A stretch of DNA of 5,971 nt from an uncultured Odoribacter sp. (GCA_900544025.1 UQTM01000117.1:1-5971), one strand, 5' to 3'. Shown: positions 1 to 5,958, counted from the stretch's first letter. Notes: generated from the sequence alone by a model not told the origin. Made by a program: numbers and translations.

Positions 1-87
1 AAAATAAATAAAAGAACTTTTAAGGGTGAAAAGAAGCTTGAATATTCGTTTTTATGAATAAAGTTTTAAAAAAATCAAATTAACAAT

Positions 88-118
88 TTTGCTATAAACA
101 TATTTTTTTTTATTTTTG
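88..118 (+). promoter_or_regulatory. rho promoter, Bacteroidales type
   Basis: The -7 element TATTTTTG (111-118) matches the Bacteroidales consensus TAnnTTTG exactly. A TTTG at 88-91 supplies the -33 element with a 19-nt spacer, which is the usual spacing. Transcription would start near 123-126, giving a rho leader of about 67 nt. Element and spacing are seen directly; that this is the active rho promoter is inferred from its position. Confidence 0.72.
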
Positions 119-134
119 TGGCGTATCACTATTC

Positions 135-160
135 CGTCCGGTTCTTTCCGGATGATTTTT
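135..160 (+). terminator. Terminator-like hairpin in the rho leader (possible attenuator)
   Basis: Bases 135-141 pair with 148-154 (seven pairs, one of them G-U, core TCCGG/CCGGA) around a 6-nt loop. One A and five T follow at 156-160. This has the form of a short intrinsic terminator, but it lies about 10 nt after the predicted start site and 32 nt before the rho start codon. It could attenuate rho, protect the 5' end of the mRNA, or end a transcript coming from left of the window. The leader before and through the hairpin is rich in C and T, as Rho-loading sites tend to be. Confidence 0.45.
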
Positions 161-191
161 CTACAAATAAAAAAATCCATACCATTATTCT

Positions 192-2069
192 ATGTATGAC
201 ATTTTAGAATTAAATGATAAATTGCTATCAGATTTGCGGCAAATAGCTAAAGATTTGAATATTAAACGTGTAGAATCTTATAAAAAACAAGAATTAATCT
301 ATAAGATTTTAGATCAACAGGCTTTAACGGCAGTAGCGACTCCGCAGGTTCCGGTGGAAAATACCGATCCTGTCGCTGAAAATCAGGTTACTACCGAAAA
401 AAGAGAGAAAAAGCCCAGAGTAAGAGTGGTGAGAACCGGTGTTGAAAAAGTTGGAGATTCTAAGGGGGGAGTGCAAAAATTTGCCCGTAAAGAAGAGAAC
501 AGATTCGATGCTCCCAAACGGGAAGAGATGAAACGTGAGGAGGGAGGCCGTGAGGAATCGGCAAGACACGATGAGCAGGCTATTCGGGAAGAAAAACCGG
601 GAAATAGAGCTTTTATCCGTAAAGATTTCGACCGAAACCGGCAACAACAGCCTAAGATTGTGAAAGAAAAGTCCGCCCGTTATGTTCACGACGATATTAT
701 CGAGAAAGATTTGGATTTCGGAGATTCGCCGGATGATGATTTCCTGAAAGACGATTATCATCAGGATGGAAACGTGAATCAGCCTGAACATCTGGAAAAT
801 ATCGAACCCCGTTATAACGAGAATCGTTATGAAGATAACCGTTACGAGGGAAATCGTTACGAAGAAAACCGCCGGGATAACGGAAATATGAGTGGGAATG
901 TGAGTGGGGAAAAGATGCGTTTTGACAAACGCGATAAATATTATGAATTTGAGGGTATTATCTTAAATTCAGGTGTTCTGGAAATTATGCCCGACGGTTA
1001 TGGTTTCCTGCGTTCCTCCGATTATAATTACCTGAATTCTCCTGACGATATTTATGTATCGCAAAGTCAGATCAAACTGTTCGGTTTGCAAACCGGAGAT
1101 ACGGTGGAAGGCACGGTCCGTCCGCCCAAAGAAGGAGAGAAATATTTTCCTCTGATTAAAGTTGAAAAGATCAACGGAAAATCTCCGGATGCTGTTCGTG
1201 ACCGGATTCCTTTTGATCATTTGACCCCGCTTTTCCCGAATGAGAAGTTTAATATTACCGGAAATGGCAAGGCAACCATATCGACTCGCGTTGTGGATAT
1301 GTTCGCCCCCATCGGAAAAGGCCAGCGTGGTTTGATCGTGGCACAGCCGAAAACAGGTAAGACCGTGCTATTAAAGGAAATCGCCAATGCTATTGCTGCC
1401 AATCATCCGGAAGTGTACCTGATTATTTTGTTGATCGATGAACGCCCGGAGGAGGTGACGGATATGGCTCGCAGCGTGAATGCCGAGGTCATTTCGTCCA
1501 CTTTCGACGAACCGGCGGAACGGCATGTGAAGGTGGCTAATATTGTATTGGAGAAAGCGAAGAGGATGGTGGAATGCGGACACGATGTCGTGATTCTGCT
1601 GGATTCTATCACTCGTTTGGCCCGTGCATATAACACGGTTTCTCCTGCGTCCGGGAAAGTGCTTTCGGGAGGTGTGGATGCGAATGCCCTCCACAAGCCG
1701 AAACGTTTCTTCGGTGCGGCACGAAATATTGAAGACGGAGGTTCTTTGACAATCCTGGCAACGGCTTTGACGGAAACCGGTTCGAAAATGGATGATGTGA
1801 TCTTTGAAGAGTTTAAGGGAACGGGTAATATGGAATTACAGCTCGACCGTAAATTGTCGAATAAACGAATTTATCCGGCTGTGGATATTACTGCTTCAAG
1901 TACACGTCGGGAGGATTTGTTGCTTGACGATTATATCCTGAACCGTATTTGGATTTTGAGAAATTATCTTACGGATATGAATTCTGTCGAAGCGATGCAG
2001 TTCGTGAAAGACAGATTGGAAAAAACGAAATCGAATGAAGAATTTTTGATTTCTATGAATGATAAATAA
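192..2069 (+). CDS. rho: Transcription termination factor Rho
   Basis: Rho is a hexameric ATP-dependent RNA helicase that loads on nascent, untranslated RNA and ends transcription in the cytoplasm. The 625-residue product has a Rho N-terminal helical domain (about 1-45), a highly charged low-complexity insert (about 46-250), an RNA-binding cold-shock-like domain (about 253-330, with DGYGFLR), and a RecA-type motor domain to the C-terminus. Visible motor motifs are the P-loop QPKTGKT (385-391), the DERPEEVT catalytic segment, Walker B LLDS (D471), the Q-loop (about 485-497), the R-loop KGTGNM (542-547) and the likely arginine finger R572. The protein is about 200 residues longer than E. coli Rho (419), and the excess is the insert. 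The start is chosen because MYDILELN matches the usual Bacteroidales Rho N-terminus; no Shine-Dalgarno sequence is present. The gene appears monocistronic, with its own promoter and terminator. Confidence 0.97.
   Translation: MYDILELNDKLLSDLRQIAKDLNIKRVESYKKQELIYKILDQQALTAVATPQVPVENTDPVAENQVTTEKREKKPRVRVVRTGVEKVGDSKGGVQKFARKEENRFDAPKREEMKREEGGREESARHDEQAIREEKPGNRAFIRKDFDRNRQQQPKIVKEKSARYVHDDIIEKDLDFGDSPDDDFLKDDYHQDGNVNQPEHLENIEPRYNENRYEDNRYEGNRYEENRRDNGNMSGNVSGEKMRFDKRDKYYEFEGIILNSGVLEIMPDGYGFLRSSDYNYLNSPDDIYVSQSQIKLFGLQTGDTVEGTVRPPKEGEKYFPLIKVEKINGKSPDAVRDRIPFDHLTPLFPNEKFNITGNGKATISTRVVDMFAPIGKGQRGLIVAQPKTGKTVLLKEIANAIAANHPEVYLIILLIDERPEEVTDMARSVNAEVISSTFDEPAERHVKVANIVLEKAKRMVECGHDVVILLDSITRLARAYNTVSPASGKVLSGGVDANALHKPKRFFGAARNIEDGGSLTILATALTETGSKMDDVIFEEFKGTGNMELQLDRKLSNKRIYPAVDITASSTRREDLLLDDYILNRIWILRNYLTDMNSVEAMQFVKDRLEKTKSNEEFLISMNDK
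810..869 (+). repeat. 15-bp tandem repeat in rho (RYxxN pentapeptides)
   Basis: Four imperfect in-frame 15-bp units encode RYNEN, RYEDN, RYEGN and RYEEN (residues 207-226). A degenerate RRDNGN follows. The repeat lies inside the disordered insert of Rho, just before the RNA-binding domain. Third-codon positions differ between units (cgt tat / cgt tac), so the array is not a very recent duplication. Confidence 0.8.
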
Positions 2070-2089
2070 ATTCTATCGAAATCGATAAT

Positions 2090-2122
2090 AAAAGGGTGGA
2101 CTTTTGAGAGTCCACCCTTTTT
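2090..2122. terminator. Bidirectional terminator shared by rho and katA
   Basis: GGGTGGACT (2094-2102) pairs perfectly with AGTCCACCC (2109-2117). The stem extends through flanking A/T pairs to at least 2091/2120 and by a T-G pair at 2103/2108, leaving a 4-nt loop. T runs to 2122 on the plus strand, and the A-run from 2090 gives a T-run on the minus strand. It lies 20 nt after the rho stop and 53 nt after the katA stop, so one hairpin can end both convergent transcripts. Confidence 0.92.
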
Positions 2123-2175
2123 CGTATATAATCTGTAAAATTTAACAAACGGCTTTTTATCGCCTTTCACGGTCG

Positions 2176-3642
2176 TTACCGGGTGGCTTTTAAGCTTTCT
2201 TCAAGCGATATCCCTAAGGCCCGGGCTATACCTTCTCCGTATTTCGGATCGGCTTTATAACAATTTCGGACATGGCGCTGCTTGATGAAGAGTTGTGCGT
2301 CTCCCATAGCTCTGGCTGTATTGTCGAATAAAAGCTGTTGTTCTTCAGGAGGCATTAATCTAAACAGATTACCCGGTTGTGTGTAGTAATCATCGTCGTA
2401 TTCCCGTTCGTTATAATTATATATATCGCCATTGGCGGGATAAGGCGGTTCTTTCTTTTCAGGCTGGTCCTGCCATTCGCCGAAACTATTGGGTTCGTAA
2501 CCTTTGGTTGAACCGTAATTACCATCGACGCGCATAGCTCCGTCGCGGTGATAGGCATGGAAGGGGCATCTGGGTTTGTTCACAGGGATTTGCTCGAGAT
2601 TGACTCCTAAGCGATAGCGTTGAGCATCCCCGTAAGAAAACAATCTTCCTTGCAACATTTTATCGGGAGAGAAACCGATTCCTTCCACGATGTTCATCGG
2701 GTTGAAAGCAGCCTGTTCCACTTCTGCAAAATAATTTTCCGGATTTCGGTTTAGTTCCAGAATACCGACATCCTGTAAAGGATAATCTGCATGTGGCCAT
2801 ACTTTCGTTAGGTCGAAAGGATTAAAACGATAGGTTGCGGCATCTTTTTCAGGCATAATCTGAATTTGCATTTTCCATTGTGGAAAATCCCCTTTTTCGA
2901 TGCTTTCGAACAAATCACGCTGGTGTGCTTCCCGGTCTTTGCCGATGATGGCTTCCGCTTCCTGGTCGGTTAGGTTTTTAATCCCCTGTAAAGTTTTAAA
3001 ATGGAATTTCACCCAGCAGCGTTCATTTTGCTCATTGATAAAACTATATGTATGGCTTCCGAAACCATGCATATGGCGATATGAATAAGGTATTCCTCTG
3101 GGGCTCATTGTGATTGTCACCTGATGCAGGGCTTCAGGGAGTAAAGTCCAAAAATCCCAGTTATTATCTACGCTCCGCATATTGGTTTTAGGATCCCGTT
3201 TGATTGCATGATTCAAATCGGGGAATTTTAACGGATCCCGCAGAAAAAATACAGGAGTGTTATTTCCTACCAAATCCCAGTTTCCGGCTTCCGTATAAAA
3301 TTTTATGGCAAAGCCCCGAATATCTCTTTCTGTGTCTGCTGCACCACGTTCTCCGGCAACTGTACTGAAACGTACGAAAAGATCGGTTTTTTTACCGACT
3401 TCACTGAAAATAGCCGCTTTCGTATATCGGGTGATGTCGTTTGTAACGGTAAAAGTTCCGTACGCCCCCGAACCTTTGGCATGCATCCGTCGTTCCGGAA
3501 TCACCTCTCTGTCGAAATGAGCTAACTTTTCAATCAACCAGGGATCTTGTAATAAAACCTGACCGCGAGGTCCTACTGTTTGCGTGTTTTGATTGTCGGC
3601 AACCGGTCGGCCGCCGGCTGTTGTTAATTTTTTGTTTTCCAT
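2176..3642 (-). CDS. katA: Haem catalase, small-subunit (clade 3) type
   Basis: Converts two hydrogen peroxide molecules to water and oxygen, protecting the cytoplasm of this probably anaerobic bacterium during oxygen exposure. The 488-residue length fits small-subunit monofunctional catalases. The distal haem-pocket residues H54 (in RRMHAKGSGAYG), S93 and N127 (in LVGNNTPVFFLRDP) are present. So is the proximal haem ligand Y337 with R333 in RLFSYGDAQRYR, and the numbering agrees with Proteus mirabilis catalase. The catalase core spans about 25-410, with an immune-responsive C-terminal helical part after it. There is no signal peptide. The chosen ATG gives the family-like MENKKLTTAGGRPVADNQ start. 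It is convergent with rho and stands alone, and no oxyR or ahp gene is visible nearby. The symbol katA or katB cannot be decided from sequence alone; Bacteroides catalases are known OxyR targets. Confidence 0.97.
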   Translation of the reverse strand: MENKKLTTAGGRPVADNQNTQTVGPRGQVLLQDPWLIEKLAHFDREVIPERRMHAKGSGAYGTFTVTNDITRYTKAAIFSEVGKKTDLFVRFSTVAGERGAADTERDIRGFAIKFYTEAGNWDLVGNNTPVFFLRDPLKFPDLNHAIKRDPKTNMRSVDNNWDFWTLLPEALHQVTITMSPRGIPYSYRHMHGFGSHTYSFINEQNERCWVKFHFKTLQGIKNLTDQEAEAIIGKDREAHQRDLFESIEKGDFPQWKMQIQIMPEKDAATYRFNPFDLTKVWPHADYPLQDVGILELNRNPENYFAEVEQAAFNPMNIVEGIGFSPDKMLQGRLFSYGDAQRYRLGVNLEQIPVNKPRCPFHAYHRDGAMRVDGNYGSTKGYEPNSFGEWQDQPEKKEPPYPANGDIYNYNEREYDDDYYTQPGNLFRLMPPEEQQLLFDNTARAMGDAQLFIKQRHVRNCYKADPKYGEGIARALGISLEESLKATR

Positions 3643-3696
3643 ATTCTTATCGGTTTAAATTTATAATGTACGATTTTTGATGGCTTTTAGTTGTTA

Positions 3697-3704
3697 TAAA
3701 GCTA
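3697..3704 (-). promoter_or_regulatory. Candidate katA -7 element
   Basis: On the minus strand this reads TAGCTTTA, seven of eight matches to TAnnTTTG, about 55 nt before the katA start codon. No TTG is found at the right distance upstream, so it would be a weak or activator-dependent promoter. This is the best match in the 200 nt upstream of katA but could be chance in AT-rich DNA. Confidence 0.25.
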
Positions 3705-3731
3705 ATGGAAAATAATTAGAGTTAATGATTG

Positions 3732-3748
3732 TAACACCGAAAATGTTA
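3732..3748. repeat. Short dyad upstream of katA
   Basis: TAACA (3732-3736) and TGTTA (3744-3748) are perfect inverted 5-mers separated by 7 nt. The dyad sits just upstream of where the -33 region of the katA promoter candidate would fall, a position suited to an activator. It does not match the OxyR ATAG-N7-CTAT layout. A 5-bp dyad in AT-rich DNA can arise by chance. Confidence 0.2.
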
Positions 3749-3858
3749 TGGATAGTATTTATTTGTATATAGATTAAATTTATGTCAATCTAAAGAAAGG
3801 CGTTTTTTTGAAAGAAATAAGTTGTGAATAGCTTTATTTTATAGAGAAGTGCCAATAA

Positions 3859-4196
3859 ATACGTTCATTTTTTTAGTGAAGAAATTAGGAACGGACAAAG
3901 GGCAAAAAATGTACTTTTAAAAAACGGATGTGTGCTTGAATATAAATCAGCAGGATGAGTTCAGAGGCTTTAAAGAGTGAAGTAAAAATAAAACATTTGC
4001 ATAATCAGTATATTAAATTCCACTCATTATTAAGGTGTTATAACGAACATTCCTAAAAGATGTATAAATATCAGGTATAATTTCCGGGTAAAATATTGTA
4101 ATGCAGTAGGGGATAGACTGTAATCGATGTTGTTGCGGAAAGAAAGTATATAAATTTTTGTCCTTTGTTCTTTTTAACAAAAAAAAATGAACGTAT
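3859..4196. repeat. Imperfect inverted repeat bracketing a 340-bp noncoding segment
   Basis: The left arm begins ATACGTTCATTTTTTT (3859-3874), and the same 16 bases read on the minus strand at 4196-4181. Further in, GGACAAAGGGCAAAAA (3893-3908) matches GAACAAAGGACAAAAA on the minus strand (4170-4155) at 14 of 16 positions. The distance between the two blocks differs by 8 nt between arms. Two ordered blocks in both arms suggest a shared origin, for example a decayed miniature element. No transposase gene or clear target duplication is visible at the ends. Confidence 0.5.
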
Positions 4197-4215
4197 ATTT
4201 TAGTTGATTGTGTTG

Positions 4216-4244
4216 CAAATATAAATAAAATAATAATAATCAAA
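4216..4244 (-). promoter_or_regulatory. Leftward promoter-like sequence in the katA upstream region
   Basis: The minus strand reads TTTG (4244-4241), 17 nt, TATATTTG (4223-4216), the latter a full match to TAnnTTTG. The spacer is about 2 nt shorter than usual. A transcript would start near 4210 and run through the inverted-repeat segment toward katA, giving either a long katA leader or a small RNA. No terminator was identified for a separate RNA, so this stays tentative. Confidence 0.3.
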
Positions 4245-4356
4245 TAAAATATTTAGTTCTTTTAAATTTTAAATGATAAATGAGTGTAAAATGTATAACC
4301 TGTTGAATGAAAATGTTTTTGAAATAAAAATATAACCGATGGTTTATGGATTTTAG

Positions 4357-4401
4357 AAACAGGAATATAGTAAATGGTTTACAATACCTATATTCCTGTT
4401 T
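4357..4401 (-). terminator. Terminator after the beta-propeller lipoprotein gene
   Basis: A perfect 14-bp stem pairs AAACAGGAATATAG (4357-4370) with CTATATTCCTGTTT (4388-4401), starting 19 nt past the lipoprotein stop. The 17-nt loop region contains a second small inverted repeat, GTAAA/TTTAC (4370-4374 with 4378-4382). On the minus strand the T-run after the stem is short (GTTTCT), so termination may be incomplete or the hairpin may also protect the 3' end. Confidence 0.68.
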
Positions 4402-4420
4402 TGAGTCACCGGGCTTTGAT

Positions 4421-5485
4421 CTACTCGACTTTAGCCTGATAAATATAAGGCTCTCTGGTTATGGGATCGGCACTGATAGCATAAAGTGTGCCTGTTTCAT
4501 TATCGATATAAAAGCGTGAAATCCGGTTGGATAGGTTATAACATACTGCAGGAGTTCCGTCTAAATTGAATTGATAGAGAACGTCATAGGCCATATGGGT
4601 GTGCGGAGCCGGCTGTTCCTCATAGCCTGCATATATGTATTTATCCGTTACTTCGGGATTGAATAAACCCGGAGTGTTGTCTTTTGAAAATAAAACACCG
4701 TAATTCTCTCCGGAACAAGTGTTCTCGTATTTAGGTAAGTAATAAACGTTATTTACAATTCTTTCCAGAGAATCTTTTTTGATATTAAAAATCTGGAAAT
4801 GTCCTGTTGTGGTCGAAATATTATATAATCTTTCATTCCTGGGATCGATACGGCAATTGTACTGGAATGCAAAACTTTTAGGGATATAATTTTCGTCTTT
4901 GTGTAGCGGATCGTACGGATAGTCCGGGAAAAAGGCTTTCTTTTCCATTCCTGCCGTGTCGAAAAGCACTAAATGACCTTCCGGATGACAACAATTGGCG
5001 ATGATTTCTCCCGATTCCAGGAGAACGAGGTTTCTGCATTGTGCATTTTGTTTGTTTTTAAAATGTATTTTGATGCTTTTAGTGATGCAGTTGTCTTTAT
5101 GTGCCAATAAACTGTCGAGGGAATAAATATGGATGATCTCTAAAGAACTGTCATAGACGTAGAAGTTATCGCCGTGAACTCCTTGGTCCATCGGATAAAG
5201 AATTTCTTGCGGGCCTCTTCCTTTCGGTGCGAAGTAACGAACTAATTCACCTGTTTTTTTATTAAAAAGAGAATACCAGTAATTGTCGATTTCGTCCTGA
5301 ATGACGAAATAGTCCCTGATACAGAATATGTCTCCCGGCATTCCTAACATATCGCTCGGTATTTCTTTGACTTTAGTCAATTCCAAATTTTTTCTTATGG
5401 GAAAAAGCTTAGTATAGTCTGTTTCCGACTGGGCACATGAGGCTAGTAAGGTGTAGAATAACAGAATTTTCAAAACATGCTTCAT
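4421..5485 (-). CDS. 6-bladed beta-propeller lipoprotein (TolB-like type)
   Basis: A 354-residue exported lipoprotein of unknown function. Residues 1-17 form a lipoprotein signal peptide (MKH, a hydrophobic run, then LLASC) with C17 as the lipidated cysteine. The AQSETD that follows is acidic and polar, compatible with Bacteroidetes outer-membrane surface export signals. The mature part looks all-beta with recurring blade-like strands. The GRGPQE segment (89-94), after a strand ending ELVRYFAPK, is the hallmark of the TolB-like/6-bladed propeller family common in Bacteroidales. Eight cysteines occur in the mature part (55, 133, 150, 165, 166, 211, 257, 315), which is many for an exported protein. 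It is the second gene of an operon, 71 nt after the NVEALA-type peptide gene. The family assignment is by pattern recognition; substrate and partner are unknown. The ATG at 5485 is the only start that gives a complete signal peptide. Confidence 0.85.
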   Translation of the reverse strand: MKHVLKILLFYTLLASCAQSETDYTKLFPIRKNLELTKVKEIPSDMLGMPGDIFCIRDYFVIQDEIDNYWYSLFNKKTGELVRYFAPKGRGPQEILYPMDQGVHGDNFYVYDSSLEIIHIYSLDSLLAHKDNCITKSIKIHFKNKQNAQCRNLVLLESGEIIANCCHPEGHLVLFDTAGMEKKAFFPDYPYDPLHKDENYIPKSFAFQYNCRIDPRNERLYNISTTTGHFQIFNIKKDSLERIVNNVYYLPKYENTCSGENYGVLFSKDNTPGLFNPEVTDKYIYAGYEEQPAPHTHMAYDVLYQFNLDGTPAVCYNLSNRISRFYIDNETGTLYAISADPITREPYIYQAKVE

Positions 5486-5513
5486 AAGGTAGTTTTTTGG
5501 GGGTTAGTGATTG

Positions 5514-5545
5514 GGCAGTATCACAATACCGGCTGTGATACTGCC
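5514..5545 (-). promoter_or_regulatory. Intercistronic 12-bp hairpin
   Basis: GGCAGTATCACA (5514-5525) and TGTGATACTGCC (5534-5545) form a perfect 12-bp stem with an 8-nt loop. It lies 11 nt after the peptide stop codon and 28 nt before the lipoprotein start. In the transcript the stem is followed by CAATCACTAACC with no T-run, so it is not a standard terminator. It more likely sets the relative levels of the two messages by blocking 3' decay of the peptide mRNA or by partial read-through. Confidence 0.72.
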
Positions 5546-5556
5546 TTTCATCAAGG

Positions 5557-5811
5557 TTAATTTCGGGTTTCTTTTTCTCCGTAAATCGTCATATATCTTT
5601 TGGTGCCGCAAACTTTAGTTTTATCCTTGCAGTTGCACCAGATTTGTTTTCCGTTCGAATCGGTCTCGAGAAGTGAACAAGCTGCTGCTTCCACATTCTC
5701 CAGCATAAGATCGAGTTTTGAATTTTGAGCGTTGGAATTTAAATTTATTCCGATGGTGGCGATAGTTGCTAAAGTGCATAGTGCAATTACTCCGATGATT
5801 TGTTTTTTCAT
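5557..5811 (-). CDS. NVEALA-family small exported peptide
   Basis: An 84-residue protein of the Bacteroidales NVEALA type, whose function is not known. A basic start (MKKQ) and a hydrophobic segment (about 5-24) form an export signal; a signal peptidase I site is plausible after SNA (26-28). The family motif appears as NVEAAA (39-44), with Ala replacing Leu. The C-terminal part holds four cysteines (45, 59, 61, 68) in the pattern C-x13-C-x-C-x6-C, plus a charged tail. Cysteine spacing suggests disulfides or metal binding, which is inference. It is the first gene of a leftward operon with the beta-propeller lipoprotein, a pairing often seen for this family. The start is the ATG at 5811, preceded by an A/T-rich leader with no Shine-Dalgarno sequence close by. 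Confidence 0.86.
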   Translation of the reverse strand: MKKQIIGVIALCTLATIATIGINLNSNAQNSKLDLMLENVEAAACSLLETDSNGKQIWCNCKDKTKVCGTKRYMTIYGEKETRN

Positions 5812-5884
5812 AATAGTTTGTTTTTGATTGTTTTTAATGTCATGTCGTATTTATCATTTCAACGAACGGCCATTTTATGGCTTA

Positions 5885-5892
5885 CAGAATTA
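5885..5892 (-). promoter_or_regulatory. Candidate -7 element for the peptide-lipoprotein operon
   Basis: The minus strand reads TAATTCTG, seven of eight matches to TAnnTTTG, and would give a leader of about 65-70 nt before the peptide start codon. No matching -33 TTTG lies 19-21 nt further upstream. It is the best candidate between 5812 and the window edge, but weak. Confidence 0.25.
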
Positions 5893-5925
5893 AAGTGTTA
5901 GAATTACGAATGTATTCCTCCTTTC

Positions 5926-5958
5926 TTGATTGGTATTTAAATAATATATCTATTTTTG
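5926..5958 (+). promoter_or_regulatory. Rightward promoter leading out of the window
   Basis: TATTTTTG (5951-5958) is a full match to TAnnTTTG and identical to the rho -7 element. TTG triplets at 5926-5928 and 5930-5932 give spacers of 22 and 18 nt. A transcript would start near 5965 and serve a gene to the right of the window, divergent from the peptide operon. Confidence 0.42.

Larger units (their letters stand above)
3643..4356. other. Long AT-rich intergenic region upstream of katA
   Basis: About 710 nt carry no convincing gene on either strand. The content that can be pointed to is a weak katA promoter candidate (3697-3704), a dyad TAACA-N7-TGTTA (3732-3748), an imperfect inverted repeat bracketing 3859-4196, and a leftward promoter-like sequence (4216-4244). 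A 76-codon leftward open frame (4013-4243) needs a TTG start, is rich in Ile, Phe and Tyr as expected of translated AT-rich DNA, and has no recognisable domain. Nothing was seen in 4245-4356. Confidence 0.7.

Noticed and set aside
1..57. Open frame from the left edge ending TGA at 55-57, a possible C-terminus of an upstream gene.
   Set aside because: Only 18 codons, very A-rich and Lys-rich, and such an open run is likely by chance in this composition. No terminator follows it before the rho promoter except the leader hairpin.
54..83. Nine-codon ATG frame upstream of rho.
   Set aside because: It lies upstream of the predicted rho transcription start, so it would not be on the rho mRNA, and it has no coding character.
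324..1696. Several leftward open frames of 60-155 codons opposite rho.
   Set aside because: They overlap the well-supported rho coding sequence in antisense, show no family features, and are explained by its codon composition.
2140..2175. Short GGC/GCC stem directly after the katA stop codon on the minus strand.
   Set aside because: Only three continuous pairs without a clear T-run; the strong hairpin at 2090-2122 explains termination.
3752..3844. Several ATAG tetramers that might form an OxyR site upstream of katA.
   Set aside because: Their spacing (17 nt and 13 nt between starts) does not fit the ATAG-N7-CTAT repeat layout, and ATAG is common in AT-rich DNA.
4013..4243. A 76-codon leftward open frame in the katA upstream region.
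   Set aside because: It requires a TTG start inside a promoter-like sequence, its composition is that of translated AT-rich DNA, it has no recognisable domain, and it runs through one arm of the inverted repeat.
5917..5924. AAAGGAGG on the minus strand, a perfect Shine-Dalgarno-like sequence.
   Set aside because: No ATG, GTG or TTG start follows at ribosome-binding distance, it is over 100 nt from the peptide start codon, and Bacteroidales rarely rely on such sites.
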